Assembly: GCA_002391525.1 (NCBI GenBank)
Contig: DGFE01000130.1
Coordinates: forward strand, 1-10,954
DNA: 10,954 nt
From: Competibacteraceae bacterium UBA3908
GTDB taxonomy: Bacteria > Pseudomonadota > Gammaproteobacteria > Competibacterales > Competibacteraceae
Reading direction: 5' to 3'
A program made the translations under genes and the position numbers. Shown here piece by piece: positions 1-8,133 of the stretch. Each line of letters begins with the position of its first letter. Position 1 is the stretch's first letter. The notes beneath the pieces were generated by a model. The model made no database searches. It worked only from the letters and a program-made list of their open reading frames with translations, and was not told where the DNA came from.

Positions 1-19
1 AGATGTGTATAAGAGACAG
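1..19 (+). other. Nextera/Tn5 mosaic-end adapter (artifact)
   Basis: The first 19 bases, AGATGTGTATAAGAGACAG, are identical to the Tn5 mosaic end used in Nextera library preparation. They are library sequence, not organismal DNA. The stop codon and the apparent N-terminus MCIRDR that they create in two frames are artificial. The genomic sequence begins at about base 20, inside a coding region. Confidence 0.97.
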
Positions 20-2826
20 GGCACTTTCCGGCGGGCACGACGCGCCGCAAGGAAGCGGCGGTTCCGACCTGGGTGCGCCACGCCGCGTTGCTGGCCGATG
101 CCGCCGGGCAAGGTCACGACGTGGGCAAGGCCAGCATCGCATTTCAGAGAAAGCTGAGAGATGCGACCGCGCCGCAAAAGGACAGCATCCGGCACGAATG
201 GGTGTCACTCAAGGTGATCCAGGCGTTGCGCGACGGCGCGGACTGGAAGACCGCCTGGCAACGGCTGGAAGTCAAAGCGGAGCGGGAAAGCGTCCCCTTT
301 GCCGAACGTGGATTGACGAATGTCCATGATGCGTTCGATTTTCTGGTGGCCAGTCATCATGGCCTGTTCGGCCCCCGGACAGGCCGCGACGCGATCGGTG
401 TTTCCAATCACGTCCGGCAGAATCCGCCGTTCGATCCTGCCCAATACCGGCCGCAAGCGCCATTGCCCGAACCCGCTCTGGCGTTCCTGAACAAGAAATT
501 GCGGCGGCTCGAGAAGATCGTCCCGCCCGAAGGCGTCGATACGCCACTGTACTGGCGGGCCTTGTCGCTGGTGGCGCGCGCCGGCCTGATCTTTGCCGAT
601 CACTACATTTCCAGTCTGCACAAATCCAAAGACGCCGAACTCTACGCCAACACCAAGTTCGACAAAGCCGGTCGTAAACTTGATCAACCGCTCGACCAGC
701 ATTTATCCGACGTATCCGGCATGGCGGGCCGGATGACCTATCGCCTGGCGACATTGCGTCTGCCGGGCCTGTCCGAGGAAACCGTCGAGCGGATCATGGA
801 GCGGACGGAAATCCGCCAGTACGCATGGCAGAATCGCGCCATCGCCGCGCTGGAAACCGCGCGGCGAACCACCGACCGACCGGCGCTGGTCCTCGATCTG
901 GCGGGAACCGGTGCGGGCAAGACCCGGATGAACGCCAAATGCGCCTGCGCGCTGGCGAAAGATCGCCGAGTGCGTTTCGCGACCGCGTTGAACCTGCGCA
1001 CGCTCACCCTGCAAACCGGAGACGCCTACCGGGAGCAACTGAAAATCGGCTCCGACGAACTGGCCTGCGTCATCGGCGACCGGATCGCGATCCGGCTGCA
1101 TGAAAGCGCCAGGCAGCAAGAGACCGCCGAGTTCGCCGACGAGGACGAAAATCCCATCGACGTCGAGTTTGAAGCCGTTGGCGAAGAGTTTTTCGTTCCG
1201 GCCTGGGTCGAACCGTTTCTCAAGGAAAAACCGCGCATGCGCCCGGTGATCGGGGCGCCGGTGCTGGCCTCAACCGTCGATTTTCTAATCGCCGCCGGCG
1301 AGCCGCACCGGCAAGGCCATCACACGCTGGCGCTGCTGCGGCTGGTGGACAGCGACCTGATCCTGGATGAAATCGACAGCTACGATCCGAAAGCGATGGT
1401 GGCGGTATTGCGGCTCGTGCAGATGGCGGCCCTGTTCGGGCGCAACGTGATCTCCTCGTCCGCCACGCTGGCCCGACCCGTCGCGACCGCGCTGTGCCGG
1501 GCCTATCGCAGCGGAATCGCGATGCGGGCGGCGCTGGAAGGTCGGGCTGGGCAGGATTTCCTGTGCGCGCTGATCGATGACCACCTCGATCCCGAAGTGT
1601 TCGTCTGTCGGGAACACAGCGAGTTCGAGGGGCGCTACGACTCGCGCATCACGCGCCTGCTCGCCGCGCTGCACGGTCGCGCCTTCCGCATACCATGCCT
1701 GGCCAACATCGCCGCCCCGACCGTAATCGCCTGGCGGGACGCCATCGCCCACGCTGTCGCGCAGTTGCACGAAGATAACGCCTGGCCGTTCGCCCAAACC
1801 GGCAAGCGGGTTTCCTTTGGACTGGTGCGAATCGCCAACATCCGGCCCGCCGTCGAAACCGCCCGCTTTCTCGCCGACCGGTTCCCGGATGCCTACGTAG
1901 CCTGCTACCACGCGCAAGACTTCACGATTCAGCGGTTTTTGAAGGAAAGACGGCTGGACCGCCTGCTGATCCGGAAAAACGGTAACGGCCACCTCGAAAC
2001 CGATGCCGACATCCGCGAGCGGGTCTCTCGAATCGACTCGCCCGAGGTGAAATTCATCGTGGTGGCGACGCCCGTCGAGGAAATCGGCCGCGATCACGAC
2101 TTCGATTGGGCGGTGATCGAACCCTCCAGTACGCAATCCATCGTGCAAACCGCCGGGCGGGTCAACCGCCATCGCCTGCTGCCGCGCACGGCGCCCAACA
2201 TCGCCATTTTGCAGGTCAATCACCGCAAGATTCGCGGCCAGAAAACCGTGTTCACGCGCCCGGGACTCGAAACCGACACGCAGCGTTACAACGACCCGCG
2301 CCAGGGCCGGGACCCGCACGGCCACGACCTGAAACATCTGATCGATTGGAACCAGTTACCGGTACTCGACGCCGGATTGCGGTTCCGCAACCATCCGTTC
2401 GCACGCCTGGACGATGAAAACCTGACCGCGATGCTCGAGGCGCCCCTCAAGATCCTGTGCATGGAAGCCAGACCGCGAGACTGGATGGTCGAGGCGACTT
2501 ACGCCGACTATCCGCTGCGGGACAGGGATGCTGTTCAGCAGACTTGGCGCTTCAATTACGAAGGGGATACATTCGAAATATTGGCGCCCACCGCCACGGG
2601 CGACCGGTTTATTCCCCGTCCGGATCTGGTTGCCGAAAAACGGGGGATTCCGGCAAATGCATGGCTTTGTTGGTCGCGCGAAGAATTGGCGGAGCAAGCA
2701 GCCATCGCGGGAATCGCTCTGAAAGACGCCTTTCACTTCACGATCTCCACTTATCGGTTTGCAGCGCAGGAATTTGAATGGGACGAAGCGTTCGGGGCGA
2801 GCAGACCGCTCGACCGCGCCGAATGA
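20..2826 (+). CDS. cas3: CRISPR-associated nuclease-helicase Cas3, type I-F (5' partial)
   Basis: Cas3 is the HD nuclease-helicase that degrades target DNA recruited by the Csy (Cascade) complex. The frame is open from the adapter junction, so the GTG at 73 is only the first in-frame start candidate and not the true start. About 934 residues remain, against roughly 1050-1120 for the Cas2-Cas3 fusions of type I-F, so an N-terminal Cas2 part is probably lost off the contig. Visible motifs in order are: HD nuclease GHDVGK (112-129); RHEW (190-201); the histidine pair of ASHHG (355-360); Walker A GTGAGKT (904-924); LNLRTLTLQTG, typical of I-F; Walker B DEID (1366-1377); motif III SSAT (1456-1467); VEEIGRDHD (about 2074-2100); and motif VI AGRVNRHR (2152-2175). 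No frameshift or internal stop is seen, so nuclease and helicase both look intact. The gene converges on the EF-G-like gene 39 bp away. No csy gene follows it. Confidence 0.92.
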
Positions 2827-2865
2827 CCCTGCAACCTCGAGCACGCCTGCTGGCTTCCGCCGCCA

Positions 2866-4923
2866 TCAGGCGACGTCGAACCGGTTGAAGGTCATGGTGA
2901 ACTGGCCGCGCCCGCGCGTCATGCCGCGCAGGTCGGTGATATAGCCCAACAGGCGGTCCAGGGCGCAGTCGCAGTGGATGATGGTCATCTCGCCCAGGGT
3001 GGTCGTGTCCCGAATGACCGCCCGCCGCGCCTGCAAATCGCCCATGACGGCGCCGACATCGCACTCCGGCGCCACCACCTCGGTCGCCATGATCGGCCGC
3101 ATGACCAGCCCACCCGCCGAAGCCAGCGCCTTGCGCGTCGCTTCCGCCACCGCCACCCGCAGCCCCTGGGGACTGGACAGGGCGCCGAACAGTTCCACCT
3201 CCAGCACCCGCACCGCCAAATCCTGCAACGGCGCGCCGGTCGCGGGACCGCTGGCCAACGCACCCCCGGCGCCGCCCGCCACCGCATCCCGCTGCGCGGC
3301 GTTCAGCTCCGCGCCTTCGGGTCGAACTCGCGGCTCGGCGGTCACGGTTATCCCGGCTCCCCGGGGCAGCGGTTCCACCGCGACCCGCGCCCAGGCTTTC
3401 ATTTCCAGCTTCCTGCCGTCCGGCTGCTCGATCAGCCGATGGAACAGACTCTCGGCCTCGGCGGCTTGGGCGATGGTTTCGCGCAGCACCACGTCGGGAT
3501 TGCCGACCCGGATGTTGACGTTGAACTCCCGCCGCAGCCGCTCGCCGGCGATCTGCAAGTGCAATTCGCCCATGCCCCGCAGCACCCGCTGACCGGTTTC
3601 CTGATCCTCCTCGACCCGCAGCGTCGGATCCTCCTGTTGCAGCTTGTCCAGCGCCTCCAGCAGTTTCTCTTCGTCGACGCTCGACTGCGGTTCGATGGCC
3701 AGCCCCAGCACCGGTTCGCGGGTTTCGATGCGCTCCAGCCACAGCGGATGCGCTGGCGCGCACAGCGTGTCGCCGGTGGTCGCCCAGCGCAGCCCCGCCA
3801 GCAACACGATCTGGCCGGCGGCAGCCTTGTCCAGCCGGGTTTTGTGGTTGGCGTCCACCTCGAACAGCCGCGCCACCCGCTCCTGCCGCAGGGCTCCGTT
3901 CGGACCGGGAATCGCGACCTCGTCGCCGGGCTTCAGCGTCCCCCGGTACAGCCGGGCGAACACGTGACGACGGCCTTCCCACAGCTGCACCTTGAACGCC
4001 AGCGCCGCCAGCGGTCCGCCCGCCTCCATCGCTACCCATTCCTCGCCGCCGTCGGGCCGATGCGCCCGGCTGGGGGGGCGTTCGGTCGGCGATGGCAACA
4101 ACCACGTCACGCCGTCCAGGAGCGGTTGCACGCCCTGATTGCGCAGGGCGCTGCCAGCAAAAACGGGGCAAACCCTGCCGTCCAGCGTGGCTTGGCGCAG
4201 CGCCGCCCACACCGCTTCCGGCTCGGGTTCCACCTCGGACAGCACCTGTTCGGCCAGCGCGTCGTCCAGCTCCGCCGCCGCCAGCAACAGACTTTCCCGC
4301 CAGGACCGCAGCCGGTTCCAGGTCGTCTCGTCGCAGGGCGCGACCTGCACCTGCTCGCCCCGCTCGCCGCCGAAGCGCAGCCGGGTTTTCTCGATCAGGT
4401 GGACGACCGTGCCGTCGTAGTCGGGCAGGGGCACCGTCACCGCCACCGGTTCGGCATGCAACCGCTCGCGCACCGTCGCCAGCGCCCGCTCGAAATCGGC
4501 GCCGGGCCGATCCAGCTTGTTGATGAAGAACAGGGCCGGCAACCGGAACCGGGTGCGCTGCCGCCAGACGGTCTCGGTCTGCGGCTCCACCCCGCGCACG
4601 CCATCCAGCACGATCACGCAGCCGTCCAGCACGCGCATCGAGCGTTCGACCTCGATAGTGAAATCGACGTGGCCGGGGGTATCGATCAGTTGAATCAGAT
4701 GGTCGCGCCAAGGCAGCCTGGTGACGGCGGCGGTGATGGTGATGCCGTGTTCCTGCTCCTCGATCATGTAATCCATGTGGGCCGCGCCTTCATGGACCTC
4801 GCCGATCTTATGGGACACGCCGGCGTAGTACAGCATCCGCTCGGTCAGGGTGGTTTTGCCGGCGTCCACATGCGCGGCGATACCGATGTTGCGCACTCGC
4901 GCGAGGTCCGGGGCCTTGGACAT
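2866..4923 (-). CDS. Elongation factor G-like translational GTPase (EF-G paralogue)
   Basis: This 685-residue cytoplasmic GTPase has EF-G architecture and should act on the ribosome. Its G domain is complete: AHVDAGKTT (17-25), switch I GITIT (60-64), DTPGH (81-85), NKLD (135-138) and G5 GSAL (257-260). Domain II follows (about 305-390), then a recognisable domain III with MGELHLQ and REFNVN, then domains IV and V ending in GYITDLRGMTRGRG. Domain IV is atypical. The usual loop with GGVIP is replaced by ELNAAQRDAV, and the tip that normally reads HxVDSSE is replaced by LFGALSSPQG, so the conserved translocation histidine is absent. The stretch WARVAVEPLPRG recalls Tet(M)-type ribosome protection proteins. 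It is not in a str operon (no rpsL, rpsG or tuf nearby), which suggests an accessory paralogue rather than the housekeeping fusA. The ATG at 4923 gives the canonical EF-G N-terminus. It lies 94 bp downstream of the DUF1015 gene on the same strand. The family is certain; the specific role is not. Confidence 0.9.
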   Translation of the reverse strand: MSKAPDLARVRNIGIAAHVDAGKTTLTERMLYYAGVSHKIGEVHEGAAHMDYMIEEQEHGITITAAVTRLPWRDHLIQLIDTPGHVDFTIEVERSMRVLDGCVIVLDGVRGVEPQTETVWRQRTRFRLPALFFINKLDRPGADFERALATVRERLHAEPVAVTVPLPDYDGTVVHLIEKTRLRFGGERGEQVQVAPCDETTWNRLRSWRESLLLAAAELDDALAEQVLSEVEPEPEAVWAALRQATLDGRVCPVFAGSALRNQGVQPLLDGVTWLLPSPTERPPSRAHRPDGGEEWVAMEAGGPLAALAFKVQLWEGRRHVFARLYRGTLKPGDEVAIPGPNGALRQERVARLFEVDANHKTRLDKAAAGQIVLLAGLRWATTGDTLCAPAHPLWLERIETREPVLGLAIEPQSSVDEEKLLEALDKLQQEDPTLRVEEDQETGQRVLRGMGELHLQIAGERLRREFNVNIRVGNPDVVLRETIAQAAEAESLFHRLIEQPDGRKLEMKAWARVAVEPLPRGAGITVTAEPRVRPEGAELNAAQRDAVAGGAGGALASGPATGAPLQDLAVRVLEVELFGALSSPQGLRVAVAEATRKALASAGGLVMRPIMATEVVAPECDVGAVMGDLQARRAVIRDTTTLGEMTIIHCDCALDRLLGYITDLRGMTRGRGQFTMTFNRFDVA

Positions 4924-5017
4924 CGAGGTTTACTCGTCGAATACTTGGAATGGCCAGTGGTGAGGCGAGCCGCGAACGGTCGGTTGTCAATCGAACCATC
5001 CCCTGCTCTCCACTCCC

Positions 5018-6361
5018 CTAAAATCCGATCCGCCGGCATTCCAGATAGAACCGTTTCTCGTCGGCTTCGCCCATCGAGAAGGTCTTGCGCGGCAGCGCGC
5101 CGTCGCGGATGACGGTACGGAAGAAATCGCTCTTGGCCAGCGCCGGCAGATAGAAGCCGATGTTGCCCGGCTGTCGGCCCAGCCGTTCGAGCGTCTCCTC
5201 GCCGTGGATGTAGTCGAGGCGCGCGCCGGACCGGTTGTCGAGGTAGGGGTCCAGGAATGCCTGCAGGCTGGCGACCGGCAGGGTCAGCCGCGGTCGTTCG
5301 ATGAGCAGCACTCCGCAGCGATCCTGGGTCACGAAGGCGATCACCTGGCGGTCGGACCGTTGCATCTCCCGCCACGTCCGCCGCGCCGCCCCCCACGACG
5401 GACGCTCCAGCACCGTCAACGTCGAGTCGCGCGCGGCGAGGAACTCGTCAAACGCCGTCAGCAGATGTTCGGCATCGACGCCGAACGCCACCCGGTGAAT
5501 CGCCTCGAACTCCAGTCCCTCGTCGTGGAGATTGACCAGCTCCACCAGCGCGTGACGGGCGGGATGGCTCATGACCGCCGCCGGATCGGGAGCGGCGTGC
5601 TTGAGATTTTCCCAGATGATCTTGGCGGTGGCGAAGGAATGGTTGCCGTCGCCCATGGCATACAGCAACGCCGGCTCATCGGCGACCCCGTAACGCTCGC
5701 TGAACGCCGCCGGGTCCACCAGCCGCCCCAACCGCTCGGCGATCCACTGAATCAGCATCGGCTGATCCACCCGCCAGCCGCGCACCCGGCCGCTGTCCAG
5801 CATCAGCGGAAAGTCGTACAGCTTCTCCAGCGGCTCGGCGAACAGCGGTTCGATGACGCTGCGCTCCGGGTCGTCGATCAGCACCATGACGTGCGGCAGT
5901 TCCAGTGGCGCGCCCTCGCGCACCCGAATGCGCGGCGGCAGCCGTTCCAGAATGGTGCCCTCGGTAGGACGAATCAGGGTCCTGGCGTTGGTGTTGAAAT
6001 CGTAGTGTTCCAGATCCAGGGCCGCGATCAGACCCTTGCGCGACCGGCCCCGTGCCGTCTCCCGCTCCACCAGGATCAGACCGGGCGGCTGCGGGGTCAG
6101 GACGCCATCGGCCAGATAGCGGCGCATGGTCTCCTGAATGGCGTGAATCCGCTGCGTTTCGTCCGCCGCGCCCAGATAGACTTCCGGCAGGATCAGCCGC
6201 AGCGTGGACGGCGCATCGCCCACCAGCGCCTCCACCCGCACCCAGTATTCCGGCTGCGAGGTGTATTGGTCGCAGGCGACCACCGCCCATCGAGTCAGGT
6301 CCGTATCCGCCCGTGGCAGCAGGAGCGTCGGAATTTGCAGACCGATCCGCGCGAAATTCAT
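5018..6361 (-). CDS. DUF1015 family protein
   Basis: This soluble protein of 447 residues has no signal peptide or membrane helix. I recognise the DUF1015 family from the N-terminal WAVVACDQYTSQPEYW block (about 25-40), the STLRLILPE block just after it, and the MGDGNHSFATAK motif (from residue 236). The last is the family's conserved polar motif and probably part of an active or binding site. The biochemical function of the family is not established; in other bacteria it is often encoded near amino-acid metabolism genes. The ATG at 6361 is well supported by a GGGGAG Shine-Dalgarno sequence at 6371-6376, nine bases upstream. The gene reads toward the EF-G-like gene 94 bp downstream with no convincing terminator between them, so the two are probably cotranscribed. 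The stop is TAG. No truncation is seen. Confidence 0.87.
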   Translation of the reverse strand: MNFARIGLQIPTLLLPRADTDLTRWAVVACDQYTSQPEYWVRVEALVGDAPSTLRLILPEVYLGAADETQRIHAIQETMRRYLADGVLTPQPPGLILVERETARGRSRKGLIAALDLEHYDFNTNARTLIRPTEGTILERLPPRIRVREGAPLELPHVMVLIDDPERSVIEPLFAEPLEKLYDFPLMLDSGRVRGWRVDQPMLIQWIAERLGRLVDPAAFSERYGVADEPALLYAMGDGNHSFATAKIIWENLKHAAPDPAAVMSHPARHALVELVNLHDEGLEFEAIHRVAFGVDAEHLLTAFDEFLAARDSTLTVLERPSWGAARRTWREMQRSDRQVIAFVTQDRCGVLLIERPRLTLPVASLQAFLDPYLDNRSGARLDYIHGEETLERLGRQPGNIGFYLPALAKSDFFRTVIRDGALPRKTFSMGEADEKRFYLECRRIGF

Positions 6362-6370
6362 GGACGGTAA

Positions 6371-6376
6371 CTCCCC
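6371..6376 (-). promoter_or_regulatory. Shine-Dalgarno site of the DUF1015 gene
   Basis: GGGGAG on the minus strand lies nine bases upstream of the ATG at 6361. It supports that start over any downstream methionine. Confidence 0.6.
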
Positions 6377-6437
6377 GGTTGGTATTCATTGGCGTCCCAA
6401 GCTTAACAAATGGGCAACACGCGCTCCAGCGACGTTC

Positions 6438-6470
6438 CCGGCCACAAGGTATTATGATTGGCGTCGCATC
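6438..6470 (+). promoter_or_regulatory. Promoter-like block with TATGAT -10 candidate
   Basis: The 161 bp between the divergent DUF1015 and membrane-anchored protein genes contains TATGATTGG (6453-6461), with TATGAT matching the -10 consensus at 5 of 6 positions. It lies 64 bp upstream of the ATG at 6523. No good -35 hexamer is present 16-18 bp upstream. The surrounding 30 bases resemble the block upstream of the aminotransferase gene (10338-10368), which is the main reason to list it. Confidence 0.35.
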
Positions 6471-6522
6471 CGGAAACGCACGGCGCCTCCGCGGGTCCCG
6501 CAACTTTCAAGGTAAACCATCC

Positions 6523-7830
6523 ATGCGCAAACTGAAGACTGTGGCGGTAGCCATCCTCGTCGTCCTGGTTCTGATCGCCGGCGGCGTGGGTGGCTACCTG
6601 TGGTACGGCACCAAACAACAGGTCGATCAAATCGTGACGATGGCCAAACCCTTCGCCGAAATCAGCTACGGCGGCATCGAGGTTTCGCCCGCCGGCTCGG
6701 TCGGGGTAAACCGGTTGCGGATCATGCCCCATTTCGTCAACGAGTCCGTCGCCATCGGCGCCATCCGGCTGAATGCTCCGAACATCCTGGCCCTGCTCAA
6801 CATCCGTCGGCAACTCGGCAAAGGCCAGCTTCCCGAAGCCTTGTCGTTATCGCTGGATCAGTTCGAGGTTCCGCTCGACGGTGGCATCCTCGACGCCTCG
6901 GCGGCGTCCGCCCGCAAGACGCCGTTCGACAACCTGGATGCGCTCGGCTGCGGATCGCTCGACGCGCTCGGCGGCGCCGAATGGCAGGAAATGGGTTACA
7001 CCAACTTCACCGGCAACATGAAAATCGGCTACCGGCTCAATGCCGCCCGCAATCTGCTGGAATTGCAAATGGACAGCAATACCCGGGACTGGGCGACGCT
7101 GAACGTGGACATCGGCTTCGCCATGTCCACGCCGGCCACGTCGGTGATGGAGCTGGCTACCTCGCTCACGCCCAAGCTGGCCAAGCTGAACGTCGTGCTC
7201 CGCGACGACGGCCTCAACCAGCGCCGGAACACCTATTGCGCCGCCAAGGCCGGCAAGACTATCGACGCTTACCTCAACGACCATGTGCGACTGCTGACCG
7301 AACGCCTCAACGCCAACGGCATCCATCCAGGACCGGGATTGGTCGAGGCGTATCGACGTTACCTGACCGAAGGCGGCCAACTCGTGATCAGCGCGGCGCC
7401 GCCGGCTCCCATCGATCCCGCCGAACTCCAGTTCTACAAAGCCGAGGATGTCGTCAGGCTATTGGGCCTGACCTTGACGGTCAATGAAAAGGCGGTCACC
7501 GATCTGTCGCTGGACTGGGACGCCGCCAAGGTCGCCCGGGCGTTGGGAGTCGAATCCGAATCCGTCCCCGCAGCGGCGGACACCGGAACGCCATCGGCTT
7601 CTCAACCAGTGGTGGTCATCCAGAAAGCCTATCATCCGACCCCGGTCGGCGAACTGGGCCGGCACATCGGCAAGATCGCGAGGATAAAAACCAATACCGG
7701 CGTCGAATACCGGGGGCAATTGGATACGTTCGCGGACGGCGTCGTCAGAATCACGGTTCGCAAGTCCGGCGGCAGCGTGACGCTACCCCTGCGCGTCAAC
7801 GAGATCGCCTCGGCGGAGGTGGTTTACTGA
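6523..7830 (+). CDS. Membrane-anchored periplasmic protein, unknown function, Sm/SH3-like C-terminal domain
   Basis: I do not recognise a named family for this 435-residue protein. Residues 2-5 are basic (RKLK) and 6-28 form one hydrophobic helix, so it is probably an inner-membrane signal anchor with the rest in the periplasm. Residues about 40-90 (YGGIEVSPAGSVGVNRLRI onward) have the alternating beta pattern seen in AsmA/DUF945-like proteins; this is a resemblance only. There are two cysteines in the periplasmic part, C143 (LGCGS) and C239 (TYCAA), which could form a disulfide. A proline/serine/alanine-rich linker (about 345-365) precedes a separate C-terminal module (376-435) with IKTNTGVEYRGQL and GGSVTLPL. 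Its glycine and hydrophobic spacing resembles an Sm-like or SH3-like small barrel. The ATG at 6523 was chosen because the signal anchor starts there and AAGG (6509-6512) precedes it by ten bases; the frame is open further upstream by chance. It appears monocistronic, with its 3' end facing the opposing membrane-protein gene. Confidence 0.75.
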   Translation: MRKLKTVAVAILVVLVLIAGGVGGYLWYGTKQQVDQIVTMAKPFAEISYGGIEVSPAGSVGVNRLRIMPHFVNESVAIGAIRLNAPNILALLNIRRQLGKGQLPEALSLSLDQFEVPLDGGILDASAASARKTPFDNLDALGCGSLDALGGAEWQEMGYTNFTGNMKIGYRLNAARNLLELQMDSNTRDWATLNVDIGFAMSTPATSVMELATSLTPKLAKLNVVLRDDGLNQRRNTYCAAKAGKTIDAYLNDHVRLLTERLNANGIHPGPGLVEAYRRYLTEGGQLVISAAPPAPIDPAELQFYKAEDVVRLLGLTLTVNEKAVTDLSLDWDAAKVARALGVESESVPAAADTGTPSASQPVVVIQKAYHPTPVGELGRHIGKIARIKTNTGVEYRGQLDTFADGVVRITVRKSGGSVTLPLRVNEIASAEVVY

Positions 7831-7842
7831 AGGTGCGGGACT

Positions 7843-7880
7843 CAAGGCGCAAAGGGGCGGATGACCAACCCGGCGCCTTG
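7843..7880. terminator. Inverted repeat between convergent genes, possible bidirectional terminator
   Basis: CAAGGCGC (7843-7850) and GCGCCTTG (7873-7880) form a perfect 8-bp inverted repeat around a 22-base loop. They lie in the 69-bp gap between the ends of two convergent genes. A U-rich tail is missing on both strands, so intrinsic termination is plausible from position but not demonstrated. Confidence 0.4.
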
Positions 7881-7899
7881 TATCTCGTACTTCAGTACC

Positions 7900-8094
7900 T
7901 TACGTGCGAACCAGTTGAACCAGCAGCAGCACGAACAGCACCACCAGGCCCAGCGGAATCAGCACCGCCGGCCAGTCTTTCTTGGCGGCGCGACTGCGTT
8001 CGATGGCCGCCTTGAGACCGGGCCGGAACCACAGGATCACCAGCAGCGCCACTATCCCACCCAGCAGAATTTCCCACCATGCCGTCGATTCCAT
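7900..8094 (-). CDS. Small two-helix inner-membrane protein
   Basis: This is a 64-residue protein with two predicted transmembrane helices (about 8-23 and 43-62) joined by a strongly basic loop (24-41, with RPGLK, ERSR and AKK). By the positive-inside rule the loop is cytoplasmic and both termini are periplasmic. I do not recognise a characterised family. A GTG start at 8100 is possible but would lie inside the Shine-Dalgarno sequence. GGAGGTGA (8097-8104) is ideally placed for the ATG at 8094, so that start is chosen. The gene begins 39 bp after the stop of the DUF1820 gene on the same strand, which suggests a two-gene operon. Membership in the gene set is supported by the strong ribosome binding site and clear membrane topology rather than by recognised homology. 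Confidence 0.72.
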   Translation of the reverse strand: MESTAWWEILLGGIVALLVILWFRPGLKAAIERSRAAKKDWPAVLIPLGLVVLFVLLLVQLVRT

Positions 8095-8096
8095 CG

Positions 8097-8104
8097 TCAC
8101 CTCC
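8097..8104 (-). promoter_or_regulatory. Strong Shine-Dalgarno site deciding the start of the 64-residue membrane protein
   Basis: GGAGGTGA on the minus strand; the GGAGG core is five bases upstream of the ATG at 8094. It overlaps the alternative GTG at 8100, which argues against that start. Confidence 0.75.
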
Positions 8105-8133
8105 AGTCGCGGAATTAACGTTTGGGGCGCCGC

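Noticed and set aside
3..329. Plus-strand reading frame beginning MCIRDR
   Set aside because: The start codon lies in the Nextera adapter, and the rest is an out-of-frame shadow of cas3 without recognisable domain content.
2738..4711. Long minus-strand frame of 657 residues
   Set aside because: It overlaps the EF-G-like gene in another frame; its arginine/glycine/alanine-rich translation is typical of a high-GC shadow, while the EF-G frame has every GTPase motif.
2974..5112. Plus-strand frame of 712 residues opposite the EF-G-like gene
   Set aside because: It is antisense to a clear EF-G family gene, rich in His/Gln/Pro/Arg, with no domain recognised.
6052..6522. Upstream extension of the membrane-anchored protein frame
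   Set aside because: The extra 157 residues are proline/arginine/serine-rich, antisense to the DUF1015 gene, and would bury the signal anchor; the ATG at 6523 has a ribosome binding site.
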